Shown here piece by piece: positions 7,377 to 15,703 of a stretch of 64,000 nt of DNA. The position numbers and the translations under genes are program-made. Each line of letters begins with the position of its first letter. Positions within the stretch are counted from its first letter, which is position 1. The stretch spans positions 1 to 64,000 of the forward strand of contig NZ_BCZE01000030.1 of assembly GCF_001598555.1 (NCBI RefSeq), in the 5' to 3' direction. The notes below the pieces were generated by a model that was given only the letters and a program-made list of their open reading frames with translations, ran no database searches and had not been told where the DNA came from. This DNA comes from Novosphingobium rosa NBRC 15208 (GTDB taxonomy: Bacteria; Pseudomonadota; Alphaproteobacteria; Sphingomonadales; Sphingomonadaceae).

Positions 7377-7957
7377 TCCGCAGCATCGCCGGCGAACAGG
7401 CATCATATTTTGCCGGCAACCTCCTGCGAGAGTTTGGCGCGCTTCAGGCTGTCATGGGAGGCGACCACGAGCGCATCGCTCAGATCAGCAATCGCGACAT
7501 CGCCGATCTTGTAACTTCGGCCTGGTCGACTTGCCGCCTGGCTTTGCGCCAGATCCTGGAGAGCCGTCCGGTCATCAGTACCTCGCAAGCCCTGATTGAC
7601 TATCTGCGATCGGAGATGGCCTTTCTTCCAAACGAGGAAGTCCATGTCCTGTTTCTGACCTCCCGCCTCAGGCTGATCACTGAAAGAGTTATCGCGCGAG
7701 GCAACGGTCGGGAAGCTGCCATCCGGCCGCGCGTCATCACCGCCCTTGCCAAGAACCTGGGCGCGACCGGCATTATCATCGTCCATAACCACCCGTCGGG
7801 CGACCCGGAGCCGAGTTGCGCCGACAAGCAGGCAACGCTCAAACTTGATCAGATCTGCCAGGAGAACGGCATTCGTCTGCTCGATCATCTGATCATTTCC
7901 CGGAGTGGCTGGGTCAGCATCAGGGCAGCGGGTCACCTTGAACAAACCGACCCATAA
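7328..7957 (+). CDS. radC: RadC/JAB-domain (MPN+) protein
   Basis: A 209-aa protein ending in a JAB metalloprotease-like domain with the full metal motif H-x-H-x7-S-x2-D (HNHPSGDPEPSCAD). RadC-like proteins are frequent cargo of ICEs and plasmids; their function is unresolved, and the name does not imply a proven recombination role. I place the start at GTG 7328 (preceded by GGTGGGG). The longer frame from 7181 only translates the overlapping membrane-protein gene in another frame. The N-terminal part (LSNLIRSIAG...FGALQAVMGG) is the short helical region seen in mobile-element RadC proteins. Confidence 0.87.
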   Translation: MVSSSPSEDRERLSNLIRSIAGEQASYFAGNLLREFGALQAVMGGDHERIAQISNRDIADLVTSAWSTCRLALRQILESRPVISTSQALIDYLRSEMAFLPNEEVHVLFLTSRLRLITERVIARGNGREAAIRPRVITALAKNLGATGIIIVHNHPSGDPEPSCADKQATLKLDQICQENGIRLLDHLIISRSGWVSIRAAGHLEQTDP

Positions 7958-8030
7958 GAGCCCTAACCCTCCAGATTCAATTGTTGGAACCGGCGCGCCA
8001 GCTATCCGCGCGTCGCGGGAGATTCTTTCA

Positions 8031-9086
8031 ATGCTGCGTACTTCGTCCCCCGGCCCGACGCGCGACACGATCTACCTTACCTCCTCCGCGCCACAAATGC
8101 CTTTGAGCTGGCAGCATCGTGACTGGACCGCACCGTGGCTCGATCTGCGCTGGGGCGCGCGCGCCGCGCCAAGTCTGGAGCAGCGCGCCGTTGGTCGGGA
8201 TATTCTGAAAATCGTTGAGCGGCATCTCTCAATCAGCCAACTCAACTATGTGCCCGATAGGGCCTCCGACGCTTGCTTTGACCATCTCAGCAGCCACATC
8301 AGCTGGTTCCAGATCGATGAATTTCGATCGCCGGTCGACATGGCGTGGCTGCCCGGCGCAGGCCCAAGAACAAGGATGCTCATTACTGCACGACCATCAC
8401 GGATCGAGATTTCTCTCCTGAACCAGACCAGGAAATTCGTCGAAATCGACATCCCCCGAGCGCCGGCACGGGTTGGAACATCTCTTGACGCTGCGGGCGT
8501 CGCCGCCGAGATTCGAGCAAGCATGAGCCTGCTTGATCTGGACTACGCCAGTGTCCCCGCCGAGCAGCGCAGCCGCGATATCAACGCGATCGTCGATAAA
8601 TTGCTCGGCCGTCGGCTTTCGCGAGAGCTGGAGAGCTCGCAATTCCATGCTGCTTTCATGCTCACCCGGCCTGGCGAGCCCCTCAGCACGACGGGTTCGG
8701 TTGAAGAATGCGATCCGACATGTTCAGAAACGCGGCCACGCCGTTTCGGACTGACGCCCGAGACTCAGGCATGGTTGGTGAAACACTGCGATTCTCTCCA
8801 CTTCAATTTGATCTGCATGGCGGGTGCCGACCCCGCCAATCCGTTCACTCAAGTTCGTATTGCGGACACAATGCCCTTCTCCGCCCTCATCAATCGGAGC
8901 TCATTTTTGTTGCCGGCGCCGGGCGCCAGCATGTTCTCGGACCCGATCATCTTTTCATACGATGATCCAGGGGCCGCACCATCGGATCCACATCGGTGGT
9001 GCCGCCCTCGATGGACGCTCGACCTATCACAACTGCCGGGCGACGCGGGCCCAGCTCTGCAAAGAGATAGCGGGGCGAAGTTATAG
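8031..9086 (+). CDS. Unrecognised 351-aa protein with a possibly chimeric 3' end
   Basis: ATG 8031 follows GGGAG. Composition is that of a real soluble protein (for example DILKIVERHLSISQLNYVP, SRIEISLLNQTRKFVEIDIP, DINAIVDKLLGRRLSREL), but I know no family. The last 40 or so codons (after about 8960) become rich in Pro, Arg and Asp and run into a region whose minus strand carries pRiA4b ORF-3-like coding sequence. The original C-terminus may therefore have been replaced by rearrangement, with the present stop at 9086 accidental. Co-directional with radC, 73 bp downstream of it. Confidence 0.6.
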   Translation: MLRTSSPGPTRDTIYLTSSAPQMPLSWQHRDWTAPWLDLRWGARAAPSLEQRAVGRDILKIVERHLSISQLNYVPDRASDACFDHLSSHISWFQIDEFRSPVDMAWLPGAGPRTRMLITARPSRIEISLLNQTRKFVEIDIPRAPARVGTSLDAAGVAAEIRASMSLLDLDYASVPAEQRSRDINAIVDKLLGRRLSRELESSQFHAAFMLTRPGEPLSTTGSVEECDPTCSETRPRRFGLTPETQAWLVKHCDSLHFNLICMAGADPANPFTQVRIADTMPFSALINRSSFLLPAPGASMFSDPIIFSYDDPGAAPSDPHRWCRPRWTLDLSQLPGDAGPALQRDSGAKL

Positions 9087-9300
9087 CCACCGTAACCACC
9101 GACATCTTCGGGAGGACAGGCCTGTAAGCCGGAGATGCAGCGGGGATACTTCATGCCCTTCGCTCTGGCTGGGCCACAGGATAAGACTGTGTTCCAGTCA
9201 TCGCCGAAATCATACTGGTATGCGATATCCAATGACGGCTCGATGGATTGCCGCTGTCTTGCGGGCACTCCCATGCAGAACCTGGCCCATAGTGTATCGA
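9075..9300 (-). pseudogene. Decayed pRiA4b ORF-3-like protein fragment
   Basis: The minus strand reads IAYQYDFGDDWNTVLSCG, then YPRCISGLQACPPEDVGG and YGGYNF. These are the hallmark core motifs of the plasmid pRiA4b ORF-3 family (Y-x-YDFGDxW; YPRC-x-x-G-x-x-ACPPEDxGG). Upstream in another frame HYGPGSAWE resembles the preceding family segment, so at least one frameshift has occurred. The C-terminal part after GGY is missing, at the place where the plus-strand gene ends. No intact reading frame or start remains. Confidence 0.65.
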
Positions 9301-9360
9301 TTCCTGATCAGGTAGTGCACCATCAAATCCCGGGACCAAACATCTAATGGACGACGGCAA

Positions 9361-10902
9361 TCATGCTGCCTCACCAAAAGCGTCGGCGTAAAGCTGCTCG
9401 ATACGATCAGCCTCCTCGGTAGTGAGCGCCGCGAATTCCTTGCTGCGCGCCCGCTGCGAAAAGCGACCGCCATTCTGCTGCAGGAATTTCTGTAGCAGTT
9501 CGATGTGCGCGGCTGGCATATCAACGATTTGCTGGACGCCGTCACCGAACTGATCGAAGGCCTCAAGGAAGCGCACCTCTTGAGGCAGATCCGCAACGAC
9601 CGTCTGCTCGACGCATTCATAGAGAAACTCGGCATGTGCGGTAGCGTCGAAATAGCGATAAAAATCGATCGTCTCGTTGAGCACCTCGACATTCCCGGCA
9701 GCAGTCCGCTGCCATTCTATCTGAGGCAAAAGCGGCCGGGAATACGTTTCGAGAACGAGACGATAATCCTCAAGGCGGCGCAGAATGGCCGCGCTCACGG
9801 GAAAAACAAGTCCAGGCGGATTATAGTGCGCGGCGGCAAGCGCGTGATGAATCAGCCAGCGATGGATACGTCCGTTCCCGTCCTCGAAGGGATGGATGTA
9901 GACAAAGCCGAAGGCCATCGCGGCCGCCGCCACGACCGGGTCATAGCCGCCCTCGCGCGTGCGCTCGCCATAGGCAACCAGCCCGGTGATAAGAGCTTCG
10001 ACGTCCTGATGCCGCGCGCTGATATGGTCGGGAAGCGGGTCGCCTGTCTCACGATCATGGACGCCGACAAAGCCACCCTGGGTGCGCAATCCAAGCTGCA
10101 CGAAACGGGAATCGCCAATGACGATGGCTTGCAGCCGCTCGAATTCAGCGGGGCTGAGCGGATGCATCCCGGCCTGTGCGATCGCCTGCCCCCAGCGGAC
10201 GGCACGGATGCCCGAGGGGCGTTCGCCTTCAATGGCAAAGGATGATTTGGAGTCGTTGAGCAACAGGAAAGCTGCTGCGCGCGCGACCAGATCAGCGCGC
10301 ACGCGCCCCAAAACCTGGCGGGCGAGTTGGTCGAGCTGCTTTGCATGAGCCGCATTGAGGCCGGGCGTGCGTCGGACCATGGGGCAGAAGGCAGGCGTGC
10401 CGGGCAAATTGTCGATGATCTTGTGCCGTGAGGACACTCGCCCCTGCGCAAGCGCAAACTGAAGATCACCGTCAACAATAGGCACGACCTTGACCTTCCC
10501 AGGGTCCGGGATATCGAGCTCGATTCCTGTCAGCCATTCATAGAGATACCAGACCCGCCGGGCGAAAGCTCCGGTTGGCGTCGCGAGAATGAACGCGCGG
10601 ATCGGATCGGCGCCAACCGCTTCGAACAGGCGGGCTAGGACGGCAAGATCGATCCCCTCCCACTTCATCGCGAAGACAAGCTGCCCAGCGAGCGTCGATT
10701 CCGCCCGATGGCGGGGTGTCAGCACTGTCCATTCCTGCGTTGAGACTGGGTGATGACGTTCGGCAATCGCGGCAAGGTGCGGCGGCAAAGGCAGTGCGAG
10801 ATCGTAATGCGCGATCAGCGCCGCATAGCCCTGCGGCGTCGCCGGTTCGGGTAAACGCCGTCCGCGAAAATCAGTCACCGGTCGTGAAGGCCACTCACTC
10901 AT
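9361..10902 (-). CDS. Fic-domain protein (class II, predicted AMPylase)
   Basis: A 513-aa protein with the canonical Fic motif HPFEDGNGRIHR (about residues 340-351), where the His is the catalytic base for transferring AMP or another nucleotide moiety to target hydroxyls. Upstream, SSFAIEG fits the inhibitory motif [S/T]xxxE[G/N], placing the autoinhibitory helix N-terminal in the same chain (class II). Larger than minimal Fic proteins, with an N-terminal domain of about 200 residues (RRVWYLYEWLTGIELDIP) and a helical C-terminal tail. All key residues are present, so it should be active but self-restrained. Start ATG 10902 with GGGAA upstream. Targets are unknown. Confidence 0.9.
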   Translation of the reverse strand: MSEWPSRPVTDFRGRRLPEPATPQGYAALIAHYDLALPLPPHLAAIAERHHPVSTQEWTVLTPRHRAESTLAGQLVFAMKWEGIDLAVLARLFEAVGADPIRAFILATPTGAFARRVWYLYEWLTGIELDIPDPGKVKVVPIVDGDLQFALAQGRVSSRHKIIDNLPGTPAFCPMVRRTPGLNAAHAKQLDQLARQVLGRVRADLVARAAAFLLLNDSKSSFAIEGERPSGIRAVRWGQAIAQAGMHPLSPAEFERLQAIVIGDSRFVQLGLRTQGGFVGVHDRETGDPLPDHISARHQDVEALITGLVAYGERTREGGYDPVVAAAAMAFGFVYIHPFEDGNGRIHRWLIHHALAAAHYNPPGLVFPVSAAILRRLEDYRLVLETYSRPLLPQIEWQRTAAGNVEVLNETIDFYRYFDATAHAEFLYECVEQTVVADLPQEVRFLEAFDQFGDGVQQIVDMPAAHIELLQKFLQQNGGRFSQRARSKEFAALTTEEADRIEQLYADAFGEAA

Positions 10903-11128
10903 CGCATTTCCCGTGAAAACCGATCACCCCGACTTAGACTAACTGCGAGTATGCATCACCTTCCCTGAAAATCCATCACCAAAACTAATTTTTGTGAAAA
11001 TTGGCCCCCAACAACCACGCGCGCACAGGGTTTGAAAGCGTCAATCTGGCAGCTTCAGCGCCGATATTCGCTCTCTAGGGTGCGCAGTTGCGGATTGAAC
11101 ATAGGCGCGTCGGAACGCCCTCACGATA

Positions 11129-12133
11129 TCACGCGTCTGGAGAGGCGTTCGGGAGCGGGATCAGCATCTCGGCTCGAAAACCATCGCGTGCGTAGTCCAG
11201 GTTCAAGTCGGCCCCGAGGTCATAGGTCGCGGTAGCCTTTATAAGCTTCGTCCCATAACCGGTTTGAGCCGGTGCCGTCACCGACGGGCCGCCTGCCTCC
11301 TGCCACCTGAACCTTAATCGGCGCCCCCCATCCTCCAGTGACCAACTGATCCGCAGCTCCCCAGTCCACAACGATAGGGCGCCATATTTCACGGCATTCG
11401 TCGCCAGCTCATGCAGGATCAAGCAGAGGGAGGTGATGGTTCGGCGTTTCAGCAGGACAGGCGGGCCCGGCTCGACCACCACATGAGACGGTTCGGAGGA
11501 ATAGGGCGAGAGTATGCGTCCCAGCAGCTCCTGGAGAATGCTTTCCTCCTGCTCGTCAAACGCAAGATCCTCCGCATCTATCAGCGCGGCAAACCGCCCC
11601 AAGAAAGCATCGCGATACTCTTCAGCAGATCGACCTTCGGTCGTCGTCTGACGCGCAAGGGACTGCGCCACGCCGAACAGGTTTTTCATCCGGTGTCGCA
11701 TTTCGCCGAACAGGAGGTCTTTGGCATCATCCCTCCTTCGTTGATCCGTCGCATCCACGATTGTCAGCAGCATCGTACGGCCGTGTGGCTTGTCATCCTG
11801 CAGCGTTCGTGCGGTGAGCAGTATTGTTCGTTGACCCAGGCGCGGGAAGTCATGTTCGACCTGATATTTGATGACAGCCGCGCTTCTCGGGATCACATCC
11901 TCCAACAAGCGCCGAAGTTCAGGGATGTCCCATTGTCCATTGCCCAGTCCATAAAAAGGCTGGCCGATGGTCTCATCGCTATCAACCCCGAAGGTATCGA
12001 AAAACGCGCGGCTCGCGGCCTGGACGTTGAGGCTGCTATCCAGCACCACCAGGGGATCGGAAACCGTGTCGACAATCCCCTGCGCCTGCACATGATTGAT
12101 GCGCAGAAGACGATAAAGATCATCGGTGTTCAT
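11129..12133 (-). CDS. PAS-containing HWE-family sensor histidine kinase
   Basis: A 334-aa soluble kinase. Residues 10-130 form a PAS domain (GIVDTVSDPLVVLDSSLNVQ). The phosphoacceptor box GEMRHRMKNLFGVAQSLARQ is of the HWE/HisKA_2 type. The N-box HELATNAVKYGALS and the later WxE segment (WQEAGGPSV) are diagnostic of HWE kinases, abundant in alphaproteobacteria and often tied to light or stress signalling. No transmembrane segment. Start ATG 12133 rather than the upstream 12268 frame, which adds an unlikely leader. It is divergent from a single-domain response regulator at 12442, its likely partner. Confidence 0.88.
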   Translation of the reverse strand: MNTDDLYRLLRINHVQAQGIVDTVSDPLVVLDSSLNVQAASRAFFDTFGVDSDETIGQPFYGLGNGQWDIPELRRLLEDVIPRSAAVIKYQVEHDFPRLGQRTILLTARTLQDDKPHGRTMLLTIVDATDQRRRDDAKDLLFGEMRHRMKNLFGVAQSLARQTTTEGRSAEEYRDAFLGRFAALIDAEDLAFDEQEESILQELLGRILSPYSSEPSHVVVEPGPPVLLKRRTITSLCLILHELATNAVKYGALSLWTGELRISWSLEDGGRRLRFRWQEAGGPSVTAPAQTGYGTKLIKATATYDLGADLNLDYARDGFRAEMLIPLPNASPDA

Positions 12134-12441
12134 GCGCGAGGTTTTGCATCTGCTGGAGGCGAACAGAGAGCCCTTCGAGCCGCATGACAAATCCCCCCTA
12201 TGGAACCACGCGGTCGACCAACTGAGCCATCTGTGTGACGAAACGAATTCCGTTACCCCGCCAACCATGCCCTAAAGGGAGAGGATCTTTGAGCACAGGT
12301 AAGTATTACAACTGGCAGCCAAGATCCGTTCTCGTCGGCAATCCCCTCATTTGGCCTGACGAATCGCTGTCGAGCAAGGTGGGAGTCGAATGAATTTGAT
12401 GGCTGTTCCTCTGTGCCAATCAGCCGATCCAGGCGGTGCAA

Positions 12442-12822
12442 ATGGCTGCAGATGCTAAAAATCCGCGTCGAATCCTGGTCGTCGATGACGAATGGCTTCT
12501 AGCGACGTGGCTGGCAGAGGCATTAGAGGACGTTGGCTATCTGGTGCAGACCGCGTCGGATGGTCAGGAAGCGCTCGACCACGTTTCAAGTTTCAGGCCC
12601 GATCTTGTGATCACCGATTTCATGATGCCTCGGCTGACCGGGCTTGAGCTCGCCACAGCTGTGCGCGCTCTGTCAGAACTGGGTAAAACCCCGATCATTC
12701 TCGTGAGCGGCGCACAGGGCGCAATTGGCCGAGAGCGGCCGGATCTATTCCAAGCCGTCCTTGAGAAGCCGTATGAAATTGGTGCGTTGCTCGACCAGGT
12801 CAGCCTTCTCTGTCCAGACTGA
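12442..12822 (+). CDS. Single-domain (CheY-like) response regulator
   Basis: A 126-aa receiver domain: acidic pocket VVDDEW (Asp15-Asp16), phosphoacceptor Asp59 in LVITDFMMP, conserved Thr/Ser (ILVSGAQ) and Lys (LEKPYE). No output domain, as is usual for receivers paired with HWE kinases. ATG 12442 follows AGGCGG at 5-6 nt; a GTG at 12436 is possible. Divergent from the HWE kinase with 308 bp between them. It probably relays phosphate to a shared partner, which is not in the window. Confidence 0.9.
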   Translation: MAADAKNPRRILVVDDEWLLATWLAEALEDVGYLVQTASDGQEALDHVSSFRPDLVITDFMMPRLTGLELATAVRALSELGKTPIILVSGAQGAIGRERPDLFQAVLEKPYEIGALLDQVSLLCPD

Positions 12823-13135
12823 TGATGATCTGTCTGACTGCTTCATTTTATCGTCTCCCAATGCGCCTTATGAGGGTCCGGACCGGAATCTGGCTTTAAG
12901 CCTAATCATTGTTTTATGACGCACAGCCTGTTGGCCTGTAAGGCACCTGCAGACTGACCATTTCTCCGCTGAGCCGTCATTCGCCGGATGCGGGTCGAGC
13001 GACAGCAAAGCCCTAACACAGATGGAGAGAACCCGGTTCTACGGATCAAAAAATCGCGAAGTATGATCGATAGACGTCGATCCTATCGATCAACTCCCGA
13101 CAATTGCGTTACCTTCCTTGACCTCCCGCGCAAAG
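12823..13135. other. Intergenic stretch between regulator and integrase ends
   Basis: About 310 bp between two convergent gene ends. It contains short AT-richer segments (CTTCATTTTATCG; GGATCAAAAAATCGCG) and no frame that looks like a protein. I see no clear terminator hairpin or repeat. Confidence 0.5.
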
Positions 13136-14359
13136 TCAGGTGCCGGTTTTCTTGCCAAACGGAAGCACCGTGCCGCCATCGCGCAGTACGTCAAGATGGT
13201 CCGACCACCATTGCGCCATCTCCACGCGCTCATCCCAATGCGTCCCTCGATGATAGGCTGCCCGCACTCGATTGGCATCCCCATGGGCAAGCGCACGCTC
13301 GATGGCATCTGCGCTCCACTTGCGCGATTCGTTCAGCAGGGTGCTGGCCAGGGCCCGAAATCCATGGGCGGTCATTTCATCACCGGAGAAACCAAGCCGC
13401 CGCAAGCCTGCATTTATAGTGTTCTCGCTCATCGGACGCAGAGACGTCCTGATCGATGGAAAAACATGACCGAACGGTCCCGTTATTTTATGTAGCTCCC
13501 GCAGAATTTCGAGCGATTGGCGCGAAAGGGGCACATAGTGCGGGCGGCGCATTTTCATTTTTTCGATAGGTATCGTCCAGATCGCCTGATCGAAATCGAT
13601 CTCCCTCCATTCTGCCCTTCGCAACTCGCCGGGACGAACGAAAACATGCGGGGACAGGCGTAAGGCCAGCCTCGTGATCTCCTGGCCCACATAACCGTCG
13701 ATTGCGCGCAGCAGATCTCCTGCGCGTTTCGGCTCGACGATCGCCCCATAATGCTTAGGGCGCGGTGTGATGAGCGCCCCGCGCATGTCACGGGTGGGGT
13801 CTACCGCGATGCGCGCCGTTGCCACCGCATAGCGAAACACCCTGCCAGCCAGTTGCAGGACACGCCTCGCCGTCTCATAATTCCGCTTGGCCTCGATCTT
13901 TCGAAGGGCGACCAGGACATCGATTGTCGCAATCTTTGTGATGGGAAGCCGCCCGACCGCGCTTCCCAACCGCGATATGTAATATTCGCATTTTTTCGCC
14001 GTCCCTTCCGACATGCCTTCAAGTCGGCGCTTGTCGATGAACTCCTGCGCAACCTTGGCAAAGGTGTCCTGAGAGCTTGCTATCTCTCGGTACTTGGCCA
14101 GCATCCTTTCGCGTGCGGGGTCTTGCCCTTGAGCAAGCTGGGCTCGTGCTTCATCACGGCGCTGACGTGCCATGAGCAACGGGACGGCAGGATAGGCGCC
14201 AAGGGCTATGACCTTCGCCTTCCCCTCAATGCGATACTTCAGTCGCCAGAGCTTGCTGCCCGTAGGCTGCACCTGAATAAAGAGCCCACCATAATCACCA
14301 AGCTTGTAAGGCTTTGAACGGGCACGGGCATTTTTGATGGCAAAATCTGTTAGGGGCAT
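13136..14359 (-). CDS. int: P4-type tyrosine integrase
   Basis: A 407-aa site-specific recombinase. The N-terminus (MPLTDFAIKNARARSKPYKL, then DYGGLFIQVQPTGSKLWRLK) is the DUF4102 arm-binding domain of P4/CP4-57 integrases. The catalytic domain has Arg in RPGELRRAEW, HxxR in HGFRALAS, a later His in LAHGDANRVR and the nucleophile Tyr in AAYHRG. Family length is normal and no lesion is seen. The gene begins 167 bp from the 3' end of tRNA-Val and points away from it, as expected for the enzyme that inserted this element there. Confidence 0.95.
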   Translation of the reverse strand: MPLTDFAIKNARARSKPYKLGDYGGLFIQVQPTGSKLWRLKYRIEGKAKVIALGAYPAVPLLMARQRRDEARAQLAQGQDPARERMLAKYREIASSQDTFAKVAQEFIDKRRLEGMSEGTAKKCEYYISRLGSAVGRLPITKIATIDVLVALRKIEAKRNYETARRVLQLAGRVFRYAVATARIAVDPTRDMRGALITPRPKHYGAIVEPKRAGDLLRAIDGYVGQEITRLALRLSPHVFVRPGELRRAEWREIDFDQAIWTIPIEKMKMRRPHYVPLSRQSLEILRELHKITGPFGHVFPSIRTSLRPMSENTINAGLRRLGFSGDEMTAHGFRALASTLLNESRKWSADAIERALAHGDANRVRAAYHRGTHWDERVEMAQWWSDHLDVLRDGGTVLPFGKKTGT

Positions 14360-14526
14360 AGCTGGGGGCCTTTTTCAAAATTAAGGCTTCAGCGGTGCCC
14401 CCATCAGTCCCGAATGGGCTGAGCAGCAGTGAGATAAAGGCAGACGCCATGAGCCAGGAGGCCCTAAAAATACGCCTGTTTTCTGACGCTTACAATGGTC
14501 AGTGAGATGTGATGAGAAGGGGAATG

Positions 14527-14552
14527 TGGTGGGCGATGACGGGCTCGAACCG
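14527..14552 (-). other. Presumed attachment site (3' end of tRNA-Val)
   Basis: P4-type integrases usually recombine within the T-loop and acceptor half of a tRNA. The 3' segment of tRNA-Val, from the T-arm to CCA, is therefore the likely core. I could not find its partner copy in the window, so the extent is inferred. Confidence 0.45.
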
Positions 14553-14602
14553 CCGACATCTTCCGTGTAAAGGAAGCGCTCTACCAACTGAGCTAATCGC
14601 CC
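14527..14602 (-). tRNA. tRNA-Val (anticodon UAC)
   Basis: The minus strand gives a full cloverleaf: acceptor GGGCGAT pairing with ATCGCCC, D-arm AGCTCAGTTGGTAGAGC, anticodon stem CTTCC/GGAAG around loop TTTACAC (anticodon TAC), T-arm with GGTTCGAGC, discriminator A and an encoded CCA. The anticodon reads GUA valine codons. It is the junction between the accessory element on the left and core chromosome on the right. Confidence 0.97.
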
Positions 14603-14668
14603 CCGAAGTCTGAAAACCTTGGCTTCAGGACCGGGAAGCCGCGCTCTTGCTGCCTTTCGCGCGCCGCG

Positions 14669-15595
14669 TCAATCCCCAACCGTCGCGCGCATGCTCACAG
14701 ACCGCCGCGCCAGCCGCAAGCCGTCGATCACCACCCGCAATGCTGGCGACACCTGCCTGCGGCTCGGATAGTAAAGGTGATAGCCGGGATAGGGCTCGCA
14801 CCAGTCATCCAGCAGGCGGATCAGGCGGCCCGTCGCGATATGGTCCTGAAACTGGCATTCGGGCAAAAAGGCGATGCCGAAACCATCCAGCGCCGCCCGC
14901 ACCACCAGATCGGAGGTGTTGAAGGTCAGCTGCCCGCCCACCCTCACCCGCATCTCGCGCCCATCACGGTCGAATTCCCAGGCATAGAGCCCGCCCAGCG
15001 TGGCCAGCCGGATGTTGATGCAGCGATGCTCGGTCAGCTCGCGCGGATGGCGCGGCGGCGTGCGCCCGGCCAGATAGGCGGGCGAGGCGACCGCGGCCAT
15101 GCGCTGATCCTCGCCGATGGGCACGGCGATCATGTCACGGTCGACGATATCGCCCGAGCGCACCCCGGCATCCAGCCCGGCCGCCACGATGTCGGTCAGC
15201 GCATTGTCCACCACCACCTCGACCTCGACATCGGGATAGTCGGGCAGAAAGCGCGACAAGGCGGGCCACAGCACGCATTGCGCCGCGCTTTCATCGGCGG
15301 TGATGCGCACCAGCCCGGCGGGCCTTTCGCGAATATCGCCCAGCGCGGCCAGTTGCGCCTCGATCCCCTCGAAATGCGGCGCGAGGCCCGCAGCCAGCCG
15401 CTCTCCCGCCACCGTCGGCGCCACGCTGCGAGTGGTGCGGTTGAGCAGGCGCACTCCCAGCCGCGCCTCCAGATTGGCGATGGAACGGCTCAGCGCCGAT
15501 TGCGACAGCCCCATCTGCGCGGCGGCGCGGGTGAAGCTGCGTTCCCGCGCCACGGCCAGAAAGGCGCGCAATTCGTGATGGTCGGCCTGCTGCAT
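14669..15595 (-). CDS. LysR-family transcriptional regulator
   Basis: A 308-aa regulator with an N-terminal winged HTH (FTRAAAQMGLSQSALSRSIA, followed by LEARLGVRLLNRTTRSV) and a C-terminal effector domain of the normal family length. It is divergent from a zinc alcohol dehydrogenase at 15704, and the 108 bp between them carry two palindromes. By the usual LysR arrangement it likely controls that gene in response to a small molecule, probably an aldehyde or aromatic (inference). ATG 15595. Confidence 0.92.
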   Translation of the reverse strand: MQQADHHELRAFLAVARERSFTRAAAQMGLSQSALSRSIANLEARLGVRLLNRTTRSVAPTVAGERLAAGLAPHFEGIEAQLAALGDIRERPAGLVRITADESAAQCVLWPALSRFLPDYPDVEVEVVVDNALTDIVAAGLDAGVRSGDIVDRDMIAVPIGEDQRMAAVASPAYLAGRTPPRHPRELTEHRCINIRLATLGGLYAWEFDRDGREMRVRVGGQLTFNTSDLVVRAALDGFGIAFLPECQFQDHIATGRLIRLLDDWCEPYPGYHLYYPSRRQVSPALRVVIDGLRLARRSVSMRATVGD

Positions 15596-15618
15596 TGATG
15601 CATCTCGATCATAAGTTC

Positions 15619-15648
15619 ATGCCGCAAATGGCATATTATCGCGATAAT
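15619..15648. promoter_or_regulatory. Double palindrome, candidate LysR operator
   Basis: Two adjacent inverted repeats, ATGCC-N6-GGCAT (15619-15634) and the perfect ATTATCGCGATAAT (15635-15648), lie between the divergent LysR and dehydrogenase starts. Tandem recognition and activation sites are typical for LysR regulators. Confidence 0.55.
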
Positions 15649-15703
15649 GGCGATGGCCTACACAAGGCTTCCTCTTCTCCCCCTTTGACAGGAAGATCCC
15701 CCC

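Larger units (their letters stand above)
1..14527. mobile_element. Right-hand part of an integrated element (ICE/genomic island) at tRNA-Val
   Basis: A P4-type integrase gene lies about 170 bp from the 3' end of a tRNA-Val gene, the usual arrangement for elements that recombine into the 3' part of a tRNA. Everything to the left is accessory: ArdC antirestriction, AlpA, Xre/RES toxin-antitoxin, photolyase, RadC, Fic, a sensor pair and pseudogene fragments. To the right, dense housekeeping genes begin at once. The intact tRNA, including its encoded CCA, marks this as one junction. The other att copy must lie beyond position 1, because I found no repeat of the tRNA 3' end inside the window. No conjugation genes are visible here, so ICE versus non-conjugative island cannot be decided. 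Confidence 0.75.

Noticed and set aside
1..14527. Interpretation of the left region as a prophage
   Set aside because: AlpA and the integrase would fit, but there are no capsid, tail, terminase or lysis genes, while ArdC, RadC and the toxin-antitoxin pair fit an ICE or island.
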